A stretch of DNA of 64,000 bases, taken from the NCBI GenBank assembly GCA_000238815.2, contig AFXB01000010.1, positions 810,501-874,500 of the forward strand, read 5' to 3'. The position numbers were made by a program, and so were the translations under genes. This stretch comes from SAR116 cluster alpha proteobacterium HIMB100 (lineage in GTDB: Bacteria; Pseudomonadota; Alphaproteobacteria; Puniceispirillales; Puniceispirillaceae). Below, piece by piece: positions 1 to 9,812 of this stretch (position 1 is its first letter; every line of letters starts with the position of its first letter). The notes beneath the pieces are model-generated. The model searched no databases, had not been told where the DNA came from, and saw nothing but the letters and a program-made list of their open reading frames with translations.

Positions 1-1263
1 GTGATGGAAGTGTTCATGCCATTTGTCGTTGCTGGTTTGGCACCTGGATTTATGGACACACCTGACCGGCTGTCTGCCGCGGTGGATCTGGCGCGCCTGA
101 CGATGCCGTATTTGCCGATGATTTCACTGGTTGCCTTATGGGCGGCGGTTTTAAACAGCCATGATTCTTTTTTCGGCGGTGCTGTTGCGCCTGTGATTTT
201 GAACGTCTGCCTGATCGGTGGTGCGCTTTGCGTACCATTTTTTCAGGCTCATCTTCAGCTTTCGGCGGCCCATCTTGGGGTCCCTGTTGCAGTGGCTGTT
301 TTGCTGGCCGGCACAGCTCAGATGTTCCTGTTGCAACATCAGTTACAACGGGCGCGTCTTCCTATGCCGTTGTTTCGCCTTGGCTTATCTTCTGAGGCGC
401 GGCGAATGTGGGGCAGTTTTGTTCCGGCTGCATTGGGTGCAGGGATGATGCAAATCAATTTACTGGTTGATCTTGTGCTGGCATCCTTTCTGGCTACCGG
501 GTCAATTTCCTGGCTCTATTATGCAGATCGGCTGGCTCAATTGCCATTGGGGCTGGTGGGCATTGCGCTGGGCACGGCCCTGTTGCCACGTCTGTCTCGT
601 TTACAGGCAAAATCCGGTTCTGAGCTCCAAACACAAGCAGCTTTCTGTACTGAATTGGCAACGGCCATCAAACCTGCTGCTATATTAACGCTGCCTGCGG
701 TTGCTGCACTTCTTATTCTGCCTGAAGTCCTGATTATCGGTCTATTTCGGTCTGGGGCGTTTCAGCTTTCTGATGCGCAGGCCGCAGCTATGGCGTTAAT
801 GGCCTACGCGCTGGGTCTGCCCGCCTTTGTCGGGCTGAAGCTGACCCAATCAGCTTTATATGCCATGGATAAAGGCCGGTTTGTGCTGCTGACGTCATCT
901 GTTTCAGTAGCACTGAATATCTGTCTCAGCCTTATTTTGATGCAGATTTATCAACATGTTGGTCTGGCGCTTGCCACATCGCTTGTGTCCTGGCTGGCCT
1001 TTATCTGGCAAATGGTCTGGCTTATACGGGCCAGACGGCTTGATGGGTCCAGCCTGATTGTGGTTTTAAAGGCGGTATTTGCTTCAGGGATTATGGCTGC
1101 CGGTCTTTATGTTGTTCTGCCTGGCCTGCACAGCCTGCTTGCCTCTGATATGCTGATCATGCTGATTTGTGTAGGGGCTGGCATGTGTGTATATAGCCTT
1201 ACTGCGCATCTGTTGGGGCTGACTGCAGCTCTTTTTGGCCGCGCGCAAAGACAAAGAACTTGA
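1..1263 (+). CDS. murJ: Lipid II flippase MurJ (MviN), 5'-truncated by window edge
   Basis: Integral membrane flippase of the MOP superfamily that moves lipid II across the inner membrane for peptidoglycan synthesis. The readable 420 codons are a chain of hydrophobic helices with MurJ-like stretches such as SWLYYADRLAQLPLGLVGIALGTALLPRLS in the middle (family signature of Y-x-A-D-R-L followed by GVALGTALLP-like sequence). MurJ proteins are about 510-530 residues, so roughly the first 90-100 residues lie before the window; the GTG at base 1 is not the true start. trpS follows after about 70 bases, the usual alphaproteobacterial order. Seen: membrane pattern and signature; family assignment is strong. 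Confidence 0.93.
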   Translation: MMEVFMPFVVAGLAPGFMDTPDRLSAAVDLARLTMPYLPMISLVALWAAVLNSHDSFFGGAVAPVILNVCLIGGALCVPFFQAHLQLSAAHLGVPVAVAVLLAGTAQMFLLQHQLQRARLPMPLFRLGLSSEARRMWGSFVPAALGAGMMQINLLVDLVLASFLATGSISWLYYADRLAQLPLGLVGIALGTALLPRLSRLQAKSGSELQTQAAFCTELATAIKPAAILTLPAVAALLILPEVLIIGLFRSGAFQLSDAQAAAMALMAYALGLPAFVGLKLTQSALYAMDKGRFVLLTSSVSVALNICLSLILMQIYQHVGLALATSLVSWLAFIWQMVWLIRARRLDGSSLIVVLKAVFASGIMAAGLYVVLPGLHSLLASDMLIMLICVGAGMCVYSLTAHLLGLTAALFGRAQRQRT

Positions 1264-1332
1264 GCAATTGGTCAAGGCAGGTCATAACAAGGCCGGTTCG
1301 GTTTGACCGATGATCATATAAGGAAGTTGAAC

Positions 1333-2340
1333 ATGACACGCTCTGGCCGTATTTTTTCAGGTGTCCAGCCAACCGGAAACCTGCATCTCGGTAATTTTCT
1401 GGGTGCAATTAAAAACTGGGTCGCGCTGCAGGCTGATTTTGAATGTATTTTTTGTGTTGTGGATCTACATGCGATTACTGTTCCGCAGGATCCGGAAAAT
1501 CTGCGCCGTTCAATCCGTGAAGTGACAGCTTGTCTGATCGCCTCTGGCATTGATCCGGATCAAGCGGTACTGTTTAACCAGTCGCGCGTGCCTCAACATG
1601 CTGAACTGGCCTGGATGTTTAATTGTGTTGCCCGCCTTGGCTGGCTGAACCGAATGACACAATTTAAAGAAAAAGCAGGCAAGAACAGAGAAAATGCAAC
1701 GGTAGGCCTATATGCCTATCCGACCCTGATGGCTGCAGATATTTTAGCTTACAAGGCGACACATGTGCCAGTCGGAGAGGATCAAAAACAGCATCTTGAG
1801 CTGACACGCGATATCGCAATGGCGTTCAATTCGATGTTTAATGTGGATTTCTTTCCTCAGCCTGAACCACAAATCCAAAAAACAGCAGCGCGGGTGATGA
1901 GCTTGCGTGACGGCTCGTCCAAGATGAGCAAATCAGATACATCAGATGCCACCCGCATTAATCTGACTGACTCGGCAGATGATATTGCGCTGAAAATCAA
2001 GCGCGCCAAGACAGACCCAGAGGTATTGCCATCAGAGGCTGAAGGGCTGTCAGATCGGCCTGAGGCGCGAAATTTGGTTGGCATTTTTGCGGGCCTGTCT
2101 GGCCGTTCCGAAGCAGATATTCTGCACGAATTTGGTGGTCAGGGTTTTGGTGTGTTCAAGCCCGCTCTGGCGGAACTTGCGGTACAGGTTATTGCTCCTA
2201 TCGGGGAGAAAATGAATCAGCTGCTGGCAGAACCTGACGAAATTGACCGCCTGTTGGCAAAAGGAGCTGACCAGGCGCATGGTCTTACTGATCCTGTGCT
2301 TGCCGATGTGAAAAAGATTATCGGGCTGTCTCCAGCATAG
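1333..2340 (+). CDS. trpS: Tryptophanyl-tRNA synthetase
   Basis: Class I aminoacyl-tRNA synthetase that charges tRNA-Trp in the cytoplasm. The HIGH-type signature is seen as PTGNLHLGN near residue 13 and the KMSKS loop as SKMSKSD near residue 197. Length 335 residues is typical for bacterial TrpRS. The ATG at 1333 is chosen over an in-frame start at 1303 because AGGAAG lies at 1321-1326 and because the protein then begins [10 protein letters not shown], as in the family. It follows murJ closely and may be cotranscribed with it. Confidence 0.97.
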   Translation: MTRSGRIFSGVQPTGNLHLGNFLGAIKNWVALQADFECIFCVVDLHAITVPQDPENLRRSIREVTACLIASGIDPDQAVLFNQSRVPQHAELAWMFNCVARLGWLNRMTQFKEKAGKNRENATVGLYAYPTLMAADILAYKATHVPVGEDQKQHLELTRDIAMAFNSMFNVDFFPQPEPQIQKTAARVMSLRDGSSKMSKSDTSDATRINLTDSADDIALKIKRAKTDPEVLPSEAEGLSDRPEARNLVGIFAGLSGRSEADILHEFGGQGFGVFKPALAELAVQVIAPIGEKMNQLLAEPDEIDRLLAKGADQAHGLTDPVLADVKKIIGLSPA

Positions 2341-2376
2341 CTAAAGCAGCTTTAAGCCAGTTTAACGGATGTCTCT

Positions 2377-2404
2377 TTGCAACTCTGTAACAGTGTTGTA
2401 TGCT
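2377..2404 (+). promoter_or_regulatory. Candidate sigma-70 promoter for the nfu gene
   Basis: TTGCAA (2377-2382), 16-base spacer, TATGCT (2399-2404) in the 216-base gap between trpS and the NfuA-type gene. Sequence match only. Confidence 0.4.
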
Positions 2405-2556
2405 CAAGGTCAGGATTTTTTCAGCCCTACCTCTTGATTTTTGCTGATGAATAGGCAGATGTCAGAGATAAGGCAGTGAAATATACGCCAGCATCAGCCT
2501 GCATTAGAATAGCGAGCAGCTGGCAAAAAATCTCCCTCGGATAAAGGTGCTTGATC

Positions 2557-3108
2557 ATGTTCATTCAAACCGAAGACACACCAAACCCTGCAACGTTAAA
2601 ATTTATTCCTGGTGTTGCGGTTTTGCCAAATGACACAGCTGAATTTACCACAGCAGAGGCAGCAAAATCCTCGCCTTTGGCAAGTCGGCTGTTTGCTATT
2701 GATGGCGTCGTCTCTGTTTTCTTCAGCGGTGATTTTCTGGCGATCACCAAAGCTGATCAGGCGGACTGGTTTGTCTTGAAACCCTCCATTTTGGCCGGCA
2801 TTATGGAACATTTCGCGTCTGGCTTACCTGTAATTCAGGCCAAGGCAGAGTCTAGTGAGACAGAAGAAGATGACGATGAAACTGTTCAGCAAATCAAACA
2901 TCTTCTGGATACACGTGTGCGGCCTGCAGTGGCAATGGATGGCGGTGATATTACATTTCATTCTTTTGAAGATGGCGTTGTCACTTTGCAAATGCGAGGC
3001 GCCTGTCAAGGTTGCCCCAGCTCCACAGCGACGTTGAAAATGGGCATTGAAAATATGTTGCGCCATTACATCCCTGAGGTACGTGAAGTCCGTCCTACAG
3101 ACGGCTAG
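2557..3108 (+). CDS. NfuA-type iron-sulfur scaffold protein (Nfu N domain + NifU C domain)
   Basis: Carrier that receives Fe-S clusters and hands them to apo-enzymes. Two domains are visible: an Nfu_N domain at residues 1-85 starting MFIQTEDTPNPATLKF, and a NifU-like domain at about 110-178 with the cluster-binding pair CQGC in GACQGCPSS. Acidic linker between them (SSETEEDDDE). The start at 2557 is chosen because AAAGGTG lies at 2543-2549 and the family start is MFIQTE; an in-frame TTG at 2551 has poorer spacing. 183 residues, normal for the alphaproteobacterial form. Placement after trpS is conserved in this class. Confidence 0.94.
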   Translation: MFIQTEDTPNPATLKFIPGVAVLPNDTAEFTTAEAAKSSPLASRLFAIDGVVSVFFSGDFLAITKADQADWFVLKPSILAGIMEHFASGLPVIQAKAESSETEEDDDETVQQIKHLLDTRVRPAVAMDGGDITFHSFEDGVVTLQMRGACQGCPSSTATLKMGIENMLRHYIPEVREVRPTDG

Positions 3109-3140
3109 ACTAGCGCCGCAGGCGGCCAGCGAGGTAATTT

Positions 3141-4208
3141 GTGTCGCTCCATCAGCAGGTCACCATTCGCATTGGAAACAAAGCTATTCTTCTCACGCTT
3201 CTGGGAGCGGTGGGTCTGGGCCTTCTGTTGCCGGCAATCGGCGTATCCCCGCCTTTACCTTTATTTTTGAAGACACAAACATTCCAGTTTGAACTGGTCA
3301 GTCGTCTGGATCGAGAATTAGCTGATCTGACTCAGCAAAAACAACAATCTGGCCTCAGCCTTGAACAATTGGCTGAGCTTGATCTGAAAATCGAACAGGC
3401 TAATGCGCGTCTTGCTGCCGCCATCCTGCCGCCGAATCAGGCCCCGTCCAGACGCGGCCCGCCACCACCTCTGCCACCACCGTCCTTTCCAGCAGATCTT
3501 GATTTTGCCCTAGACCTGCCTCAGTTAGCCGAGGTTCCCCGCCTCTTTATGACCAGGATGTCTGATCTGAAACCTTTAGAGGTTAGCCCCAGAAAAGAGC
3601 GCTTCATGCAGATCATGCTGCCTTTGATTCTTCGGGCGAATGAAGACATCATGCGCCAGCGTGATGCGGTGTTGCGGGCGATTGAAAATTCAGATGAAGA
3701 AGTGTTGGCGTCTTTTTCAAAACGATATCGGCTATCTTCTGCTTGGACTGGCAAATCAGGTTGGCAGGACGAGCTGCTCCGAAGGGTTGCCCCTGTTCCT
3801 GTCTCTATTGCTTTGGCTCAGGCGGCGATTGAATCAGGGTGGGGTCAGTCGCGTTTCACCATGGAAGGAAACGCACTTTATGGCCAGTGGGTCTGGAATG
3901 ATAAATTGGGCATAAAGGCTGCCAACCAGAGTGATCCGCGCGCGTCTATCAGGCGGTTTCCTGATCTGCTTTCATCCGTGCGCGCTTATATGCTGAATTT
4001 GAATAGCCATCGGGCCTATGCAGACTTCCGTAAAACCAGGGCGCGTCATATGCAATCACCGGCGATTGTATCTGTGACTGATGTTGCAGGCGGATTATCC
4101 AGCTATGCCCAGATTGGTGATGCGTATGTGCAAAAAATCCGGCGGCTGATAATCCAAAATGATTTACAGCGGTTTGACACAGCAAAATTAGTCCCACGAT
4201 TTTTTTAA
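3141..4208 (+). CDS. Secreted/anchored glucosaminidase-domain protein (Bax-like peptidoglycan hydrolase)
   Basis: Predicted N-acetylglucosaminidase acting on peptidoglycan in the periplasm. An N-terminal hydrophobic segment (about residues 14-36) is a signal anchor; a coiled-coil-prone, Gln/Leu-rich part and a proline-rich stretch (about 95-115) follow; the glucosaminidase domain covers roughly 185-350, with the probable catalytic Glu in QAAIESGWGQSRF and the family pattern NALYGQW. GTG start at 3141 preceded by GAGGT (3131-3135). It is convergent with, and overlaps by 4 bases, the deacetylase on the other strand. The family call is firm; exact substrate is inferred. Confidence 0.85.
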   Translation: MSLHQQVTIRIGNKAILLTLLGAVGLGLLLPAIGVSPPLPLFLKTQTFQFELVSRLDRELADLTQQKQQSGLSLEQLAELDLKIEQANARLAAAILPPNQAPSRRGPPPPLPPPSFPADLDFALDLPQLAEVPRLFMTRMSDLKPLEVSPRKERFMQIMLPLILRANEDIMRQRDAVLRAIENSDEEVLASFSKRYRLSSAWTGKSGWQDELLRRVAPVPVSIALAQAAIESGWGQSRFTMEGNALYGQWVWNDKLGIKAANQSDPRASIRRFPDLLSSVRAYMLNLNSHRAYADFRKTRARHMQSPAIVSVTDVAGGLSSYAQIGDAYVQKIRRLIIQNDLQRFDTAKLVPRFF

Positions 4209-5275
4209 CGTGTTAAAAACTGGCGTCCAAACCAGCGCCATCTGTCTTTGCCGGCAGGCATCGTACAGTTGATCCGCCCGCGTGGAGAGGGCAATGGGCC
4301 GGGAAGTCTGATTTCAGCGCGCATGCCCAATAATGTGACATCCAGCTTTCCATATTTACTCGCAAAACAGCGCAATTGGCTAACCGGACTCATTTCCTGA
4401 TCAAGGGTGAAGCCATAAACAGGGGGGTTCTGTGTGAGAACCATATCTTCAGGCGTAAGGTCAGAAATCTTCAAAGGAAGACCATTCACAGCCAGCTTCA
4501 GCCTGTTCAATGATCCATAATTTTCATTGAATGCAAAACGGGGCAATTCAAAGAAATCTTCATCCTTATGCATAATTCCTGAATTCTGACCAAATGCTGC
4601 CGTGAATCCAGAGGTTCTAATCTCATCAATCACGAAGCGGCTATATTCACCATAAGGATAAGCAAATAATAGCGGGCGTTGACCTAACTCTTCAAGAAAC
4701 CGCTGGTTAGATGTGGTGATTTCCTCGCGTACACGCTCCACACTCAAACGATGCATATGAGGGTGGGTATGAGTTTGAGAACCGATTGTCACACCAGCCG
4801 CTTTCAATTCTCGCAGCTGATCCCAGCTCATATAACCGCTCAACCCCCGATCAACAGGGCTGGTCGCAACAAAAATCGTGAAGGGCAGACCAGCCTGTTT
4901 TAATAAAGGCCAGGCTTTTTCATAAACTGACAAATAAGCATCATCAATGGTAATGGCCACTGTGCGATCAGGCAGCAATTGCCCTGCTCTCAACTTATTT
5001 ACGACTTCAGGCAAAGGCAGAACGGTGTAATCTCCGTTTGTCAGCAACGCCAGATGGGCTTCAAATTGTTCCATACTGATATTTGTCGACGGATAACGGC
5101 CCTCACCAAACCGGTGATACATGATAATTGTTGCACTATCACGCTCTGGCTCTGTTGTTTGGGCAACAACCGGCTTTACCGGGCTAAAACCGATTATCAA
5201 GCTAAAGATTAAGGCTGTTATCTGACCCGCTGCCGCCAGCCAGATCATGGGCTTGTCTCTCAGTTTTCCTATCAT
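4205..5275 (-). CDS. Polysaccharide deacetylase (NodB fold), exported
   Basis: Carbohydrate esterase family 4-like enzyme that removes acetyl groups from a polysaccharide or peptidoglycan. N-terminal hydrophobic segment at about residues 10-38 ends in PVVAQ, a signal peptide. The NodB domain follows (about 85-260): metal-site motif 1 TIDDAY, motif 2 HTHPHM (the H-x-x-x-H pair) and motif 3 FAYPYGEY are all present. A C-terminal part of about 90 residues has no recognised domain. Sits opposite a glucosaminidase gene, so both may act in cell wall turnover. Substrate unknown. Confidence 0.88.
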   Translation of the reverse strand: MIGKLRDKPMIWLAAAGQITALIFSLIIGFSPVKPVVAQTTEPERDSATIIMYHRFGEGRYPSTNISMEQFEAHLALLTNGDYTVLPLPEVVNKLRAGQLLPDRTVAITIDDAYLSVYEKAWPLLKQAGLPFTIFVATSPVDRGLSGYMSWDQLRELKAAGVTIGSQTHTHPHMHRLSVERVREEITTSNQRFLEELGQRPLLFAYPYGEYSRFVIDEIRTSGFTAAFGQNSGIMHKDEDFFELPRFAFNENYGSLNRLKLAVNGLPLKISDLTPEDMVLTQNPPVYGFTLDQEMSPVSQLRCFASKYGKLDVTLLGMRAEIRLPGPLPSPRGRINCTMPAGKDRWRWFGRQFLTR

Positions 5276-5406
5276 GCTATCCTGCCGGTTTTGCCGCTTC
5301 CAAAAAATCGCCTAACAGTAATTTTTTTTGACCTGATCTGCAACACCCGATAGATCATAAACCTCTGAACAAGATACAAACCAGAACGAAAGGCCTGAGC
5401 AGGCAG

Positions 5407-6153
5407 ATGAATACTTCATTTTCATCTTATGAACAGACAGCTGAGCATGGTCTGATTTTGGCTCTTGAAGCCAGTGGTGATGCGGTATCCGTTGCGGTGA
5501 TGCGTGATGGTTTATGTCTTGCAGGCGCAGAACATAAAGCGCGGTTTGGACATGCAGAACATCTTGTCGGTCTGGTGTCAGACGCTATGGCAGACGCACG
5601 TGTTGAATTTACCGACATCACACATATTGCTGCGGGATGTGGGCCGGGCTCATTTACAGGCCTGCGGGTCTGTTTGTCGGCTGCCAAGGGCTATATGCTC
5701 GCTACACAGGCACATCCTGTGGGTGTTAACGGGCTGGCGGCGCTTGCGGTGAACGCCCTTTCAGAACAGCTTTGCGATCCCGACCCGAATGGGCGGGTGA
5801 TATGTTTTGCGGACACGCGCAGGAATTCTGCTTTTGTGCAAGAATTTGACGGTTGTGCTCAGGCATTATCCCCTATTTTAGATCTATCATTTGATCAGCT
5901 CCCTGACTGGTTGGATAATTTTTATGCGGATAACGAGAATCGACCGCTTATTCTGGCTGGGCTTACGGAACATCTTTCTGTTCATATTCCGGAATATGAG
6001 CGGGTTATTTATCTCAGACAGCCAGTGAATGCAGAGATGATTGCCAGCTATGCGGCTCAGGCTCTGCGTGCACCAGAGCGGTTTGCCTATACCGGTCTTG
6101 TTCCACTTTATGTAGTGGCCCCGAAATTAGGGCCAGCAAAGAGCCAGGCCTGA
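5407..6153 (+). CDS. tsaB: tRNA threonylcarbamoyladenosine biosynthesis protein TsaB
   Basis: Partner of TsaD in making t6A37 on tRNAs reading ANN codons; ASKHA-fold protein without its own catalysis. The sequence shows LILALEASGDAVSVAV at the N-terminus and the TsaB hallmark GCGPGSFTGLRVCLSAAKG near residue 77-95. 248 residues. The ATG at 5407 leaves about 16 residues before the family start, and no better start codon is seen. rimI follows one base after the stop, a conserved tsaB-rimI pair. Confidence 0.93.
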   Translation: MNTSFSSYEQTAEHGLILALEASGDAVSVAVMRDGLCLAGAEHKARFGHAEHLVGLVSDAMADARVEFTDITHIAAGCGPGSFTGLRVCLSAAKGYMLATQAHPVGVNGLAALAVNALSEQLCDPDPNGRVICFADTRRNSAFVQEFDGCAQALSPILDLSFDQLPDWLDNFYADNENRPLILAGLTEHLSVHIPEYERVIYLRQPVNAEMIASYAAQALRAPERFAYTGLVPLYVVAPKLGPAKSQA

Positions 6154-6154
6154 G

Positions 6155-6634
6155 ATGTCAGATCACCAGCTGCAGTTTTGGCCTGATGTTCACAACCGTG
6201 CTGAAATGGTCGCCGATATATTTACAGATGCATATGGATCAGAGCGAGAAAAAGATGCCACATTTCTGAAGAGTTTATGCATGGCCCCTGTCTGTTTCGG
6301 TATGATTGCTCATATAGATCAAAAGCCCGCAGGATTCATATTGCTGCAACAGGCTGATGACAGCGCAGATATTATTGAAATCTCTGTGCGCACGGCTTTG
6401 CAAAATAAAGGCATTGGCCGGCAACTTCTTGAACAGGCGCTCAGCCACGCGAGGATTCGGTGTTTAACGCGCGTGTTGCTGGAGGTGGCGGTGACCAATC
6501 AACCTGCCCTTAAGCTTTACCGGTCAGCCGGGTTTTCACTGGTGGGCAAACGCCCGCAATATTATCACCAGAAATCGGGAAAAATTGACGCGCTGGTGAT
6601 GGCACATAGCCTGAAAGAGGCGGATGAGGTGTAA
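6155..6634 (+). CDS. rimI: Ribosomal-protein-alanine N-acetyltransferase family (RimI-type GNAT)
   Basis: GNAT acetyltransferase; RimI acetylates the N-terminal alanine of ribosomal protein S18. The acetyl-CoA loop is seen as QNKGIGRQLLEQAL near residue 85-98, followed by LLEVAVTNQPALKLYRSAGF, typical of RimI. 159 residues. Starts directly after tsaB. In many alphaproteobacteria a fur gene comes next; here there is only a 114-base gap before miaB. Confidence 0.88.
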   Translation: MSDHQLQFWPDVHNRAEMVADIFTDAYGSEREKDATFLKSLCMAPVCFGMIAHIDQKPAGFILLQQADDSADIIEISVRTALQNKGIGRQLLEQALSHARIRCLTRVLLEVAVTNQPALKLYRSAGFSLVGKRPQYYHQKSGKIDALVMAHSLKEADEV

Positions 6635-6748
6635 GCGGATTATCACAAGGACTTGACGGGCACCGTAACGCTAGGCAAATAAACCATGTCAATTAACCGG
6701 ACAAAACCTTTGCATTCAGGCTAAATATAGGGAATGATCCACTAGTCG

Positions 6749-8122
6749 ATGAAAAAACTGTATATAAAGACTTTTGGCTGCCAGATGAACGTCTATGATT
6801 CCGAACGGATGAAAGACGTTCTTGCGCCTACAGGCTATATGCCCACCGATGCTCTTGAAGAGGCGGATATGGTGATATTGAACACCTGCCATATCCGTGA
6901 AAAAGCGTCTGAAAAAGTCTTCTCTGATTTAGGCCGTCTGCGCCAGATAAAAGTCAGGGCCGCAGAACAGCAGAACAGAGAGATGCTGATTGCTGTTGCC
7001 GGATGTGTGGCTCAGGCTGAGGGTGATGAGATCACAAAGCGGGCGCCGTGGGTGGATATGGTGGTCGGCCCGCAAACCTATCACAGGCTGCCTGAACTTG
7101 TGGCCAAAGCCGATCCTGGCTCACGCCGTAGCGTGGTGGATACAGATTTTCCTGCTGAGGTGAAATTTGATTTTCTGCCTGAGGAAGCTGTTCCCAGAGG
7201 TCCGGCGGCCTTTCTGTCTGTGCAGGAGGGCTGCGATAAATTTTGCAGCTTCTGTGTGGTGCCCTACACACGCGGGGCTGAATTTTCCCGGCCAGCACAG
7301 CAAATCATTACTGAAGCCAGACGTCTGGTGGCTTCGGGAACGAAAGAAATCACATTGCTTGGTCAAAATGTGAACGCCTGGCACGGCGCAGCCCTTGATG
7401 GCGGCACATGGGGGCTTGGCCGGCTGATTCGTGAGCTTGCTGAGATTGATGGCCTTGCCCGCCTGCGATACACCACGTCTCATCCTCTGGATATGGATGA
7501 TGATTTAATGACGGCCCACCGCGATGTGCCGCAGCTGATGCCGTATCTTCATCTGCCTGTTCAGGCAGGCTCTGACAATATTTTAAAAGCTATGAATCGC
7601 CGCCATACCGCAGATGACTATCGGCGGATTATTGATCGGCTGCGCAGCTTCAGCCCAGACCTTGCTCTTTCAGGTGATTTTATTGTTGGCTTTCCTGGTG
7701 AAACAGATCGTGATTTTGCGGATACGATCAAGCTGGTCGCTGATATAGGATACGCGTCTGCCTATTCATTTAAATACAGTCCGCGTCCCGGGACACCGGC
7801 CGCAGATAATGGTGAGCAGGTCGATGAGACGGTGAAGGCAGACCGGCTTGCTGCTTTGCAACAGCTTCTTGATGCGCAACAGATGGCGTTTAACAAAGGG
7901 TGTGAAGGTCAGTACATGCAGGTTCTGATCGAAAAAAAGGGCGGCAGGGACGGACAGATGACAGGACGCAGCCCTTATATGCAGTCAGTTTATCTGCGCG
8001 GTGATGAAGCCTTGCTTGGCCAGATCGTTCCCCTCACAATTACAGAAGCGCGGCAAAATTCACTTTATGCTGAACTGCACCCTGTTCGGGATCAGGGTAA
8101 ACCAGAAGAGAATGTGGCGTGA
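6749..8122 (+). CDS. miaB: tRNA-2-methylthio-N6-dimethylallyladenosine synthase MiaB
   Basis: Radical SAM methylthiotransferase that adds the 2-methylthio group to i6A37 of tRNA. Domains: UPF0004 domain (residues 1-120) with three cluster cysteines in [17 protein letters not shown] and [10 protein letters not shown]; radical SAM core (about 145-370) with [12 protein letters not shown] domain (about 385-450). 457 residues, usual length. ATG at 6749 has no strong ribosome site, but the N-terminal [14 protein letters not shown] fits the family exactly. Overlaps phoH by 4 bases (GTGA), so translation is probably coupled. Confidence 0.97.
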   Translation: MKKLYIKTFGCQMNVYDSERMKDVLAPTGYMPTDALEEADMVILNTCHIREKASEKVFSDLGRLRQIKVRAAEQQNREMLIAVAGCVAQAEGDEITKRAPWVDMVVGPQTYHRLPELVAKADPGSRRSVVDTDFPAEVKFDFLPEEAVPRGPAAFLSVQEGCDKFCSFCVVPYTRGAEFSRPAQQIITEARRLVASGTKEITLLGQNVNAWHGAALDGGTWGLGRLIRELAEIDGLARLRYTTSHPLDMDDDLMTAHRDVPQLMPYLHLPVQAGSDNILKAMNRRHTADDYRRIIDRLRSFSPDLALSGDFIVGFPGETDRDFADTIKLVADIGYASAYSFKYSPRPGTPAADNGEQVDETVKADRLAALQQLLDAQQMAFNKGCEGQYMQVLIEKKGGRDGQMTGRSPYMQSVYLRGDEALLGQIVPLTITEARQNSLYAELHPVRDQGKPEENVA

Positions 8123-9093
8123 ACGAGACCGCAGGGCAGAAGCAGGTTTGTCTTGAATTTGACGATAATGAGCGGCTGCGCCTGATCTGTGGCCAGCATA
8201 ACCGTCACCTTGCCCGTATTGAACAGGCCTTGGGCGTGGGCATGAGCAGTTTTGGCAACCAAATAACGATCAGCGGTGATGGTGATAATGTTGACAGGGC
8301 CAGCCAGACCTTTGCCAGCTTGTATCGTCAATTATCAGAACGACAAACAACCGAAGAGGTGAGCGCAACATTGGTGGATGATTTGCTGCGGCAGACTGAA
8401 AATGGCGTCGATCCAGATAAGTCACCAATTGATAAATCTGTGTTTGCGACCACCTGGAAGAAGAAAATTTATCCGCGTACAGCTGGCCAGTCTGCCTATT
8501 TCAAGCTGCTGCAAAATAATGAGGTGGTCTTTGGCCTTGGTCCGGCAGGGACAGGAAAGACTTATATGGCGGTGGCATGGGCGGTTGATTGTCTGAAAAA
8601 ACGTCAGGTTGACCGGATTGTTTTGTCACGCCCAGCAGTAGAGGCAGGTGAACGGCTTGGCTTTTTGCCTGGCGATATGAAAGAAAAAGTCGATCCCTAT
8701 TTACGCCCTTTATATGATGCGCTGTATGATATGATGCCTGCAGAAAAAGTTGACCGAATGTTGGCTAGCGGTGAAATTGAAATCGCACCACTGGCCTTTA
8801 TGCGGGGGCGGACCCTGTCTAATGCCTTTGTGATTATCGATGAGGCGCAGAACACAACACCTGTGCAGATGAAAATGGTGCTGACCCGTTTGGGTGAGGA
8901 TTCACGGATGATTATCACTGGTGATTTGTCACAGATAGACCTGCCTAGTGGCCAATTATCTGGTTTGTCTGACGCGGTGAACAGATTAGATCACATAAAA
9001 GGGATTGGCATTATTCGCTTATCCGGAGATGATGTGGTCAGACATCCCGTTGTGGCGCGGATTTTGAAGGCATATGAGACTAGACAAAATTAG
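8119..9093 (+). CDS. phoH: PhoH-family ATPase
   Basis: Cytoplasmic P-loop ATPase, related to helicase superfamily 1 ATPases; the family is linked to RNA/ribosome metabolism by its steady pairing with ybeY. N-terminal KH-like part (residues 1-110) then the PhoH domain: Walker A GPAGTGKT near residue 140 and Walker [13 protein letters not shown] near 236. 324 residues. GTG start overlaps the miaB stop. Exact biochemical role is not settled for the family. Confidence 0.94.
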   Translation: MNETAGQKQVCLEFDDNERLRLICGQHNRHLARIEQALGVGMSSFGNQITISGDGDNVDRASQTFASLYRQLSERQTTEEVSATLVDDLLRQTENGVDPDKSPIDKSVFATTWKKKIYPRTAGQSAYFKLLQNNEVVFGLGPAGTGKTYMAVAWAVDCLKKRQVDRIVLSRPAVEAGERLGFLPGDMKEKVDPYLRPLYDALYDMMPAEKVDRMLASGEIEIAPLAFMRGRTLSNAFVIIDEAQNTTPVQMKMVLTRLGEDSRMIITGDLSQIDLPSGQLSGLSDAVNRLDHIKGIGIIRLSGDDVVRHPVVARILKAYETRQN

Positions 9094-9136
9094 CACTGTT
9101 GGGCACAGTTTTATATCAGAATTGCCAATAACAACG

Positions 9137-9159
9137 CTCTGCAACCTTATGGTTCAGAG
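9137..9159 (+). other. Small imperfect hairpin upstream of ybeY
   Basis: CTCTG-C-AACC / GGTT-CAGAG with a TTAT loop and one unpaired C, in the 95-base gap between phoH and ybeY. No T-run follows, so it does not look like an intrinsic terminator. Confidence 0.35.
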
Positions 9160-9188
9160 TTCAGATCATAGGCCTTACACGGGTGAGC

Positions 9189-9812
9189 ATGTCGACTTTT
9201 CCAGATGATTTAATAACAGAACAAGACCCTGATCCTGACAGTCCAGAGCCGGAATTGTCAGGCCACGCCGTCTGGGTGACACCGGACCAGCATCATTTCG
9301 ACCATAATATTGCGGATGCCAGATGGGCAGATGCGGTGACCACAAGCCAGCAAACATGCGCTATGCTTGCTGATCGGATGGTCAGGCAGCTGTCTTCACA
9401 GGCGACAGCGAAATTGGATATTTCAGTGCTGTGGACAGATGATCAGCATATAGCTGCGTTAAACAGCCAGTTCAGGCAGAAATCTGGTCCGACCAATATT
9501 TTATCCTTCCCCTCAGGAGAGCCTATATCCTGGCAGTCTGAGCAGATATTCTTGGGTGATTTGGTGCTGGGTTATGAAACAGTCACCTCAGAGGCAGATG
9601 ATATGGCCAAACCTTTGTCTCATCATATTGCGCATCTTCTGCTTCACGGTTTGCTTCACCTTGCGGGATTTGATCATATTCATGATGAAGAGGCAGTTGA
9701 GATGGAAGCTCTTGAAACCAGCCTGTTGGCAACAGTTGGCATTCCTGATCCCTATGCAGAAATCAGCGCTTTAAAAGGCGAAACAGGGTCAGACGGGAGC
9801 CTGCTGACATGA
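9189..9812 (+). CDS. ybeY: Endoribonuclease / rRNA maturation factor YbeY
   Basis: Zinc-dependent endoribonuclease involved in 16S rRNA 3' end processing and ribosome quality control. The metal-site motif HGLLHLAGFDH is present near residues 150-160 (three histidines), preceded by FLGDLVLGYE. The protein is 207 residues, about 45 longer than E. coli YbeY because of an acidic, proline-containing N-terminal part (DPDPDSPEPE). ATG at 9189 chosen; a GTG at 9183 is an equally possible start. Overlaps corC by 4 bases. Confidence 0.94.
   Translation: MSTFPDDLITEQDPDPDSPEPELSGHAVWVTPDQHHFDHNIADARWADAVTTSQQTCAMLADRMVRQLSSQATAKLDISVLWTDDQHIAALNSQFRQKSGPTNILSFPSGEPISWQSEQIFLGDLVLGYETVTSEADDMAKPLSHHIAHLLLHGLLHLAGFDHIHDEEAVEMEALETSLLATVGIPDPYAEISALKGETGSDGSLLT

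Noticed and set aside
9095-9115. Terminator after phoH (ACTGT / ACAGT then TTTT)
   Set aside because: Stem of five pairs only, too weak.
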